The position numbers were made by a program, and so were the translations under genes. Under the pieces are notes generated by a model. The model made no database searches, was not told the DNA's origin, and saw only the letters and a program-made list of their open reading frames with translations. Source: Bacteroidota bacterium (GTDB lineage Bacteria; Bacteroidota; Bacteroidia; Chitinophagales; Saprospiraceae). Taken from it: a DNA stretch of 5,110 bases. The DNA is taken from positions 1 to 5,110 of the forward strand of contig JAKQGD010000614.1 in NCBI GenBank assembly GCA_029573365.1, given 5' to 3'. Positions 1-5,110 of the stretch are shown one piece after another. How positions within the stretch are numbered: position 1 is the first letter of the stretch; every line of letters starts with the position of its first letter.

Positions 1-915
1 CTTTTGCCGGTAGCTGTTGTTGACCATATAAATGCCAGTCAGAGTTACCATGCAGCCACCCATAATGGCAGGACTCAGAGATTCGCCGAGTACCAGGGCC
101 CCTGTTAGCAATGCCACTATGGGATTAACATACGCATAAATGGTAGTTTGTGTGGTGGGCAAATGCTGCAGGGCGTACACATAACAGATAAAGCCAATCA
201 GTGACCCGAAAATTACAAGATAAAAAATGGCAAACCATGATATCCTGGGGACCTCTGACAGCGGCATATGTCCCGGGTCAGTTGTGGCAGAAATAAATGA
301 CAACAACAGACCTCCCAGCATCATCTGGAATCCAAGGCCAAAGTAAGGATTAAATATTCGTGCATGGCGTTTAGTGTAGATGGTGCCTATGGACCAGGAC
401 CATGTAGCCGCCAACGATAATAAAATGCCGAGCCTGAAATCTGGATTTAAAAAGTCCCCAAGATGCCGGTAAAAAACTATACAAATGCCTGCAAAACCTG
501 TAATGAGTCCCAGGAGTGCCAGGTTAGGCGGTTTGGATCGGTGACTGATCATGCCGGCTATGACAATCCACAGTGGGAAAATAGCCCCGATGATGGCTCC
601 TAATCCGGCAGATATGTATTTGACACCCCAGGTGCTTAAACCATTACTGAGGACAAAATTTAAAATGGATAGGATGACCAGAGGGATAAATTCCTGTTTT
701 CCGGGTAGTGGGTATTTTTTGGCCAGGTAATATGCCAGATAACACCCGCCACCAATGATCTGCCTGAGCCCCGCCATCTGTAGTGCCGGCATTTGCATGA
801 CACCCTGCTTTGAAACCACCCATGTCGTACCCCATACTATACTCACAATGGCCAGGGCTGCAAGGGCTTTGAAATTGGTACTTTGCTGTCGTATCTTTCC
901 GAGCAGGTAAAACAA
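1..915 (-). CDS. EamA/DMT-family inner-membrane transporter (3' end cut by window edge)
   Basis: This is a ten-helix carrier of the drug/metabolite transporter superfamily, which usually exports amino acids, metabolites or drugs; the substrate cannot be told from sequence. Counting from a TTG at 915, 305 residues are visible and the frame stays open to base 1. Two EamA repeats are seen, at about 15-147 and 161-298. The first opens with the family-typical IVWGTTWVVSKQGV (23-39) and continues to YISAGLGAIIGAIFPLW (100-116). The second ends with the hallmark TIYAYVNPIVALLTGALVLGE (258-278). The last visible residues follow the tenth helix, so only a few codons should be missing. The start is uncertain: the in-frame stop upstream is TAG at 994-996, no ATG exists at the 5' end, and the candidates are TTG 972, TTG 915 or a rarer codon near 894. 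It is divergent from the ABC gene. Family identity is secure; function and start are not. Confidence 0.9.
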   Translation of the reverse strand, partial: MFYLLGKIRQQSTNFKALAALAIVSIVWGTTWVVSKQGVMQMPALQMAGLRQIIGGGCYLAYYLAKKYPLPGKQEFIPLVILSILNFVLSNGLSTWGVKYISAGLGAIIGAIFPLWIVIAGMISHRSKPPNLALLGLITGFAGICIVFYRHLGDFLNPDFRLGILLSLAATWSWSIGTIYTKRHARIFNPYFGLGFQMMLGGLLLSFISATTDPGHMPLSEVPRISWFAIFYLVIFGSLIGFICYVYALQHLPTTQTTIYAYVNPIVALLTGALVLGESLSPAIMGGCMVTLTGIYMVNNSYRQK

Positions 916-953
916 CAGGCCGTTTATGGCATCAGAAATGATCCACTTGCTAA

Positions 954-960
954 CCTCCTT
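954..960 (-). promoter_or_regulatory. Strong Shine-Dalgarno AAGGAGG out of frame with the exporter gene
   Basis: On the minus strand AAGGAGG is followed, after 7 bases, by GTG at 946-944, an ideal initiation geometry. That GTG frame reads Val-Asp-His-Phe and stops at TGA 934-932, so it does not lead into the exporter frame. An ATG overlaps this stop but encodes only two codons before TAA. The site is therefore either for a mini-ORF, or for the exporter gene with a small indel between 946 and about 915, or accidental. Confidence 0.5.
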
Positions 961-988
961 GATTTTGCCCAATTTTGTTATTTTTGTG

Positions 989-996
989 CAAAGCTA
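989..996 (-). promoter_or_regulatory. Candidate -7 promoter box for the exporter gene
   Basis: On the minus strand the bases read TAGCTTTG, a full match to the Bacteroidota -7 consensus TAnnTTTG. Transcription would start near 980-985, leaving a leader of about 35-70 bases depending on the start codon used. No TTTG-like -33 element is seen about 19-20 bases upstream, so the call rests on the -7 box and its position alone. The in-frame stop of the exporter frame lies inside this box. Confidence 0.5.
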
Positions 997-1027
997 ATAC
1001 ATTATCAGATTTTGCCATATGGATTAT

Positions 1028-1059
1028 TTTGTTGGTCAATAAACACTAAACTAAATTTG
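1028..1059 (+). promoter_or_regulatory. Bacteroidota-type promoter of the dual ABC ATPase gene
   Basis: TTTG at 1028-1031 (-33) and TAAATTTG at 1052-1059 (-7) are separated by 20 bases, matching the known TTTG/N19-20/TAnnTTTG architecture. The -7 box ends only 5 bases before the GTG at 1065, so transcription should begin at or next to the start codon. That implies a leaderless or near-leaderless message. Confidence 0.6.
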
Positions 1060-1064
1060 ACATA

Positions 1065-2624
1065 GTGACGCCACTATTGGAAATCAGCGGTCTGGATGTC
1101 GTGTACCGGGATCCTTATGGTAAAAGTCTGGTTTTACTGGACCAGGTGTGTTTTACTCTTTCCAAAGGTGAAGTGCTGGGAATCACAGGGGAATCCGGCG
1201 GCGGAAAATCACTTACCGCTTTGTCGGTTATGGGATTGTCCTCCTATCTTCCAGGCATAGAGGCCAGAGGCCGCATCTATTTTAATGGGGAGGATGTGTC
1301 GTTAGCTTCAGAACGTAACTGGCAAAACATCAGAGGCAACAGGATTTCTATGGTCTTTCAGCAACCTGAGTCGACTTTTAACCCCCTGATGAAGTGTGGG
1401 AGCCAACTGATTGAGTGTATCACAACACACCAAAAAGTAAGCAGTAAGATTGCAGCTTCCATGGCCCGCGACTTGCTGGTCAGGGTGGGTCTGGCCGATA
1501 CCGAAAGATTTATGGAAGCCTATCCCTTCAGACTGTCAGGTGGTCAGCTGCAGAGAATAGCCGTAGCCATGGCCCTGGCCAACAATCCGGTTATCATCAT
1601 TGCTGATGAAATAACATCTGCCCTTGATACAGTGACAGCATCCCAGATTATCGACATCCTGAGTGATGTAAACAGAGCGGGGACAGCCTTGATATTTATT
1701 AGCCACGACCTAATGATGATGCAAAAAATTTGTGACCGTATCCTGGTCATCAATGCCGGTAAAGTAACCGAAGAGACTTCAGCCCCTTGGGCAAGCCCTT
1801 CACAGTTTTCTGTCAAAAATACTTCCCGCCAGTCTGCCCACGCAGATGAGGTAGTTATGGAAATCAAAGGCATTTCAAAGGTCTACAAAACAGGAGGATT
1901 GTCGTTATTTAGCAGGAAGAATAGTCATACAGCTCTGAATGATGTCAGTTTTAATCTCAGAAAAGGAGAGATGCTGGGTGTTTTGGGTATGTCGGGAAGT
2001 GGAAAGTCTACCCTGGCCAAAATTATTACAGGCATTGAAGAAGCCGACAACGGACAAATAATGCTTGGTTTGCAAAAACTTAACCCGGCGATTTACCGTA
2101 CTGACAGTACCTTAAGAAAAAAGGTGCAATATATTTTTCAGGATCCTTTTTCGGTTTTTAACCCTTTTCAAACTTTTGGAGCAGCCTTGAAGGAAGTCGC
2201 TAACGCACACCGTATTTATGATGCCAATGCTAAAATATCCGGTATTTTAGAAATGCTTTCTCTGGATCCTATGTTGCTGGAAAGATATGTGCAGCAGGTA
2301 TCTGGAGGTCAGAGGCAGAGGCTGGCCCTTGCAAGGGTGATGCTTTTGTCGCCGGAGGTTATTGTTTTTGATGAGTCAATGTCTGCCATGGACACCAAAA
2401 CCCGGCAGCACCTTATATCCTCAATCATCCGGATTCAAAACCAAACAGGCTTTTCAGGGGTGTTTATTAGCCACGATCCCCGGCTCATTTATGAAATGTG
2501 CCACAATGTGATTGTCATTGACAAGGGTCAAATAGTCGAATACGGGGATGTTTCAAAGGTTTTTAACAATCCGGTTTCTGAGGTAACCGGTTATATTCTC
2601 AAGGCATCAGGACTTGAAATGTGA
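1065..2624 (+). CDS. Fused dual-ATPase subunit of a peptide/nickel-type ABC transporter
   Basis: This 519-residue cytoplasmic protein carries two complete ABC ATPase domains of the DppD-DppF/OppD-OppF type; such fused subunits (as in YejF or GsiA) power import of peptides, nickel or related solutes. Domain 1 (about 4-235) has Walker A GESGGGKS (42-49), Q-loop Q99, signature LSGGQ (157-161), Walker B ending D181-E182, D-loop SALD and H-loop H214. Domain 2 (about 264-505) has Walker A GMSGSGKS (308-315), Q-loop Q359, signature VSGGQ (412-416), Walker B D436-E437, D-loop SAMD (440-443) and H470. Both sites look catalytically intact. The linker (236-262) is short, and I see neither the HPYT..L tail nor the cysteine-bearing oligo_HPY extension usual after OppD/DppD. 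GTG 1065 is preferred: an in-frame TAA lies at 1047-1049, and only TTG 1077 is an alternative. No permease or binding-protein gene is adjacent, so partners must be encoded elsewhere. Family is sure; substrate is unknown. Confidence 0.93.
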   Translation: MTPLLEISGLDVVYRDPYGKSLVLLDQVCFTLSKGEVLGITGESGGGKSLTALSVMGLSSYLPGIEARGRIYFNGEDVSLASERNWQNIRGNRISMVFQQPESTFNPLMKCGSQLIECITTHQKVSSKIAASMARDLLVRVGLADTERFMEAYPFRLSGGQLQRIAVAMALANNPVIIIADEITSALDTVTASQIIDILSDVNRAGTALIFISHDLMMMQKICDRILVINAGKVTEETSAPWASPSQFSVKNTSRQSAHADEVVMEIKGISKVYKTGGLSLFSRKNSHTALNDVSFNLRKGEMLGVLGMSGSGKSTLAKIITGIEEADNGQIMLGLQKLNPAIYRTDSTLRKKVQYIFQDPFSVFNPFQTFGAALKEVANAHRIYDANAKISGILEMLSLDPMLLERYVQQVSGGQRQRLALARVMLLSPEVIVFDESMSAMDTKTRQHLISSIIRIQNQTGFSGVFISHDPRLIYEMCHNVIVIDKGQIVEYGDVSKVFNNPVSEVTGYILKASGLEM

Positions 2625-3641
2625 AGCAGCCTGAAAGACCTTACCTGAGCCTGAGGCATCGGTTACAGAATAAGAGAACCCGGGCTGGATAGAATATGCC
2701 CCATATTCACCCATTTTTGAAAGTGCCAGAAAGCCGACCTGAAATGTTTTTGCTTTTTCCGGATTTATCTTTACCAACCTTTCCACTGCCAGGCGGCAGG
2801 CATTTTCCGGAGAATTGCCCTGTCTCATAAGTTCGACTACAAGGTGTGTTCCACAAATACGGATTACTTCTTCGCCCTGGCCTGACGACGTGGCCCCACC
2901 CACTTCATTGTCCACATACAGTCCACCTCCTATAATGGGCGAATCTCCGACTCTGCCGTGCATTTTAAATCCCATACCACTGGTGGTGCATGAACCGGAA
3001 AGATCACCATGCGAATCGAGAGCCACGATACCCATGGTATCATGATTAAAACTTCCATCTGACAGGCGTGACGGTGGATTAGTGTCCTTGCCGGATTGTC
3101 TGGCTTCAATGTTGATGACAGGCTTGTATTCTGATTTTTCCAGCCATTTGTCGTACTCTTTTCGTGCACTTTCTGATAACTCGCCTGATTCGGCAACAAA
3201 CCCGTTTTCCACAGCAAATTTATAGGCTCCATCTCCGACCAGCATGACATGCGGGGTTGTTTCCATAATTTTTCGTGCTACGCTGGTGGGATTTTTAATT
3301 CTGCTCAGAAAGGCGACACTTCCCACATTGGCTTTTTCATCCATGATACAGGCATCAAGTGTGACTATGCCGTCTCTGTCTGGATTTCCACCCAGCCCCA
3401 CACAACAATTGATGGTATCCTCTATGGAATTGGCGCCTTTTTCTACTGCATCGATCGCTTTACCGCCTTTGGTCATGATTTCCCATGCTACTTTGTTGAC
3501 TGCCAGGCCACTATCCCAAGTAGAGACAACTACGGGCTTTGCTGCACGGGGAGGTGACTTTTCTGTACAGGATTTTAATATGGATATTGCAGGTATTGAA
3601 AAAAAACCTGCCCGCACAAAATTTCGCCGTGTAAATGCCAT
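2607..3641 (-). CDS. Glycosylasparaginase (N4-(beta-N-acetylglucosaminyl)-L-asparaginase), Tat-exported
   Basis: This Ntn-hydrolase cleaves the bond between asparagine and N-acetylglucosamine in N-linked glycan remnants, giving aspartate and the amino sugar. The precursor has 344 residues, close to the 340 of the Flavobacterium (Elizabethkingia) meningosepticum enzyme. The HDTMG motif (200-204) marks autocleavage between D201 and the nucleophile T202, giving alpha and beta chains. Residues matching the Flavobacterium active site are W42 (W11), T202 (T152), T220 (T170), R230 (R180), D233 (D183) and G254 (G204). The expected T203 is a serine here (S253). The N-terminus TRRNFVRAGFF (4-14) is a twin-arginine signal, and LKSC (22-25) is an imperfect lipobox, so export to the periplasm, perhaps lipid-anchored, is likely. 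ATG 3641 places the arginine pair at residues 5-6, as expected. There is no clear Shine-Dalgarno, only A-rich sequence. Its 3' end overlaps the ABC gene by 18 bp. A plain plant-type L-asparaginase is the less likely alternative. Confidence 0.93.
   Translation of the reverse strand: MAFTRRNFVRAGFFSIPAISILKSCTEKSPPRAAKPVVVSTWDSGLAVNKVAWEIMTKGGKAIDAVEKGANSIEDTINCCVGLGGNPDRDGIVTLDACIMDEKANVGSVAFLSRIKNPTSVARKIMETTPHVMLVGDGAYKFAVENGFVAESGELSESARKEYDKWLEKSEYKPVINIEARQSGKDTNPPSRLSDGSFNHDTMGIVALDSHGDLSGSCTTSGMGFKMHGRVGDSPIIGGGLYVDNEVGGATSSGQGEEVIRICGTHLVVELMRQGNSPENACRLAVERLVKINPEKAKTFQVGFLALSKMGEYGAYSIQPGFSYSVTDASGSGKVFQAASHFKS
3563..3641 (-). other. Twin-arginine signal sequence with possible lipobox
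   Basis: Residues 1-26 of the asparaginase precursor hold an n-region with RR at 5-6 followed by N-F-V, close to the Tat motif S/T-R-R-x-F-L-K. A weakly hydrophobic h-region (11-22) follows, then L22-K23-S24-C25. Lys at the -2 position is unusual for signal peptidase II, and no clear Bacteroidota lipoprotein-export signal follows the Cys. Tat export is well supported; lipidation is only possible. Confidence 0.6.
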
Positions 3642-3660
3642 TTTTTAAGTGTTGATACGG

Positions 3661-3668
3661 TAAATGTA
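3661..3668 (-). promoter_or_regulatory. Weak candidate -7 box for the glycosylasparaginase gene
   Basis: The minus strand reads TACATTTA, matching TAnnTTTG at all but the last base, with a start site expected near 3652-3657 and a short leader of 10-20 bases before ATG 3641. The -33 region is not a clear match. It is listed because it is the best candidate in the 143-bp gap between the two divergent genes. Confidence 0.3.
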
Positions 3669-3752
3669 TGGATTTAATTTTTATTCATAAAGTTTCGCCG
3701 CATTTGTTGACTACATATAGGTCCAGTTATGTATTAAATGGGTCGAATTTTC

Positions 3753-3760
3753 TATCTTTG
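3753..3760 (+). promoter_or_regulatory. -7 promoter box of ffh
   Basis: The sequence TATCTTTG, followed by CGG, is a full match to the Bacteroidota TAnnTTTG -7 element and resembles the form common ahead of housekeeping genes in this phylum. It lies 24 bases upstream of the ffh ATG, so the leader would be about 15-20 bases long and AT-rich, without a Shine-Dalgarno. No good TTTG is seen at the -33 position. Confidence 0.6.
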
Positions 3761-3784
3761 CGGTCCTTAAAAATATATTGACCC

Positions 3785-5110
3785 ATGTTTGAAAACCTAA
3801 GCGAAAAACTGGATTTTGCGTTCAGGAGCCTAAAAGGTGAAACTAAGCTTACAGAGCTTAACATTGCTAACTCCATCAAGGAAATTAGGAGGGCCCTCGT
3901 AGCCGCGGACGTCAACTATAAGATAGCAAAGGAATTTACTGACAAGGTAAAAGACAAAGCTATGGGCACCGAAAACGTACTTGCTGCTGTAAAACCCGGT
4001 GAGCTTATGGTTAAAATTGTTCAGGATGAAATGACTGAACTTATGGGCGGGCAAGCTGCGGGCATTAATATCAAGGGCAATCCCGGAGTAATTCTGGTAT
4101 CTGGCTTGCAAGGTTCGGGAAAGACCACGTTTTCTGGTAAACTGGCTAAATTTCTTAAGGAAAAAAAATCCAAAAGACCTTTGCTAGTGGCATGTGACGT
4201 GTACAGGCCGGCTGCTGTGGACCAGCTTTCTGTATTGGCCGAGCAGGTAGGAGTACAGATATACAAAGAACCAGAAAATAAAAACCCGGTGCAGATCGCC
4301 CTCAATGCCATTCTGCATGCAAGGAGCCACTCACACGATGTGGTTATCATAGATACGGCTGGTCGCCTATCCGTAGATGAGGAGATGATGGCTGAAATAG
4401 AAAACATCAAAAACTCGGTAGTACCCACTGAGACCCTGTTTGTGGTAGATTCCATGACGGGTCAGGATGCGGTAAATACGGCTACGGTCTTTAACGAACG
4501 AATCAATTTTGACGGAGTAGTTCTAACTAAACTCGACGGAGACACTAGAGGAGGTGCAGCCCTTTCAATCAAGTATTCTGTTGGCAAGCCGATAAAATTT
4601 GTCAGCAGCGGCGAAAAAATGGATGCACTTGATGTCTTTTATCCCGAAAGGATGGCTCAGCGTATCCTGGGTATGGGAGATATCGTGTCCTTTGTCGAAA
4701 AGGCTCAGGAACAGTTTGACGAAAAAGAAGCCGAAAGGATTGAGAAAAAAATTAAGAAGAATAAATTTGACTTCAATGATTTTATTGGCCAGCTGCATCA
4801 GATCAAGAGAATGGGGGACATCAAGTCACTTATGAATATGATACCCGGTATGAACAAGATAACAAAAGACCTCAATATAGACGACAATGCCTTTAATAAG
4901 GTAGAAGCCATCATCCAGTCTATGACACCAAAAGAAAGGGCAAATCCCGAACTTATAAACATGTCCAGGAAGAAGCGTATTGCAGCGGGTAGCGGTAAAA
5001 ATCTGCATGAAGTAAATATGTTTATTAAGCAGTTTGACCAGATGAGACAGATGATGCATATGATGTCCAAAGGCAAAGGTATGGACAAGTTTATGCAGGG
5101 TATGCCTAAT
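3785..5110 (+). CDS. ffh: Signal recognition particle GTPase Ffh (SRP54 homologue), 3' end cut by window edge
   Basis: Ffh binds 4.5S/SRP RNA and hydrophobic signal sequences of nascent chains and delivers ribosomes to the FtsY receptor at the inner membrane. From ATG 3785, 442 residues are visible with no stop, which is about full family length, so only the tail is missing. The N domain is a helical bundle at about 1-90. The G domain (about 98-297) has the P-loop GLQGSGKTT (107-115), DVYRPAA (138-144), DTAGR (190-194), TKLD (248-251) and GGAALS (256-261), followed by SSGEKMDAL and the linker RILGMGD (293-299). The M domain (about 325-430) shows IGQLHQIKRMGDI, MIPGM (352-356) and the RNA-binding helix-turn-helix SRKKRIAAGSG (394-404), then EVNMFIKQF and a methionine-rich end typical of the signal-binding groove. 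All GTPase motifs are intact. It has its own promoter and is divergent from the asparaginase gene. In many Bacteroidota folD lies downstream, but that cannot be seen here. Confidence 0.97.
   Translation, partial: MFENLSEKLDFAFRSLKGETKLTELNIANSIKEIRRALVAADVNYKIAKEFTDKVKDKAMGTENVLAAVKPGELMVKIVQDEMTELMGGQAAGINIKGNPGVILVSGLQGSGKTTFSGKLAKFLKEKKSKRPLLVACDVYRPAAVDQLSVLAEQVGVQIYKEPENKNPVQIALNAILHARSHSHDVVIIDTAGRLSVDEEMMAEIENIKNSVVPTETLFVVDSMTGQDAVNTATVFNERINFDGVVLTKLDGDTRGGAALSIKYSVGKPIKFVSSGEKMDALDVFYPERMAQRILGMGDIVSFVEKAQEQFDEKEAERIEKKIKKNKFDFNDFIGQLHQIKRMGDIKSLMNMIPGMNKITKDLNIDDNAFNKVEAIIQSMTPKERANPELINMSRKKRIAAGSGKNLHEVNMFIKQFDQMRQMMHMMSKGKGMDKFMQGMPN

Noticed and set aside
915..1064. A riboswitch or structured RNA in the exporter/ABC intergenic region
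   Set aside because: The gap is short and AT-rich, is occupied by two promoter boxes, and shows no conserved aptamer-like stems.
883..1065. 60-codon plus-strand ORF spanning the exporter 5' end and the divergent intergenic region
   Set aside because: It starts with TTG inside the antisense of the exporter gene, has no ribosome binding site, resembles no known family, and runs through the promoter motifs of both neighbouring genes.
1544..1873. 109-codon minus-strand ORF inside the ABC ATPase gene
   Set aside because: It is antisense to a conserved ATPase domain, and its composition follows from the coding strand; no family features.
2584..2593. Perfect 10-bp palindrome TAACCGGTTA near the end of the ABC gene
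   Set aside because: It is short, loop-free and inside coding sequence, with no T-run after it, so it is not a terminator; a single copy is weak evidence for an operator.
3244..3648. 134- and 102-codon plus-strand ORFs opposite the glycosylasparaginase gene
   Set aside because: Both are complementary-strand shadows of a well-supported enzyme and have no recognisable domain or initiation site.
3707..3737. TTGACT and TATTAA as a sigma-70-like promoter ahead of ffh
   Set aside because: Spacing is 19 bases and the second box is poor; the TATCTTTG at 3753-3760 fits the phylum's promoter type and lies closer to the start.
4021..4455. 144-codon minus-strand ORF opposite ffh
   Set aside because: It lies wholly antisense to the conserved Ffh G domain; its length reflects the codon pattern of ffh.

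Overview
The window carries four protein-coding genes in two back-to-back pairs and reads as ordinary Bacteroidota chromosome. The lineage assignment rests on three things. TAnnTTTG promoter boxes, the -7 element of Bacteroidota sigma factors, lie just upstream of three of the four genes. Most starts lack a clear Shine-Dalgarno sequence. The protein set fits too: a Flavobacterium-type glycosylasparaginase and a Bacteroidota-like Ffh. Base composition is moderate by eye. I cannot place it to genus; a Cytophagales or related marine/soil Bacteroidota would fit.

Layout: (1) minus strand, 1 to about 915, a ten-helix EamA/DMT-family exporter missing only its last few codons at the window's left edge. 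Its reading frame is clear, but its start is not: there is no ATG at the 5' end, and the one good ribosome binding site points to a GTG in another frame. (2) Plus strand, 1065-2624, a single-chain protein with two ABC ATPase domains of the peptide/nickel (DppD-DppF) type, with no permease or binding protein beside it. (3) Minus strand, 2607-3641, a glycosylasparaginase with a twin-arginine signal sequence; its 3' end overlaps the ABC gene tail-to-tail by 18 bp. (4) Plus strand, 3785 to the right edge, ffh, the signal recognition particle GTPase, with 442 residues visible and no stop codon before the edge.

Between divergent pairs there are two intergenic regions: about 150 bp between the exporter and ABC genes, and 143 bp between the asparaginase gene and ffh. 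Both hold promoter-like motifs. There are no RNA genes, mobile elements, CRISPR arrays, long repeats or convincing hairpin terminators, and no gene-free stretch over 300 bp. The four genes do not form one pathway. Transport of small molecules or peptides plus removal of asparagine-linked sugars could loosely suggest scavenging of glycoprotein breakdown products, but each gene is in its own transcription unit, so that link is speculative.

I did not find a new multi-gene system. The points that most deserve a second look are the exporter's missing start codon, the ABC gene's promoter lying directly on its start codon (possible leaderless mRNA), and the unusual compact orphan dual ATPase.
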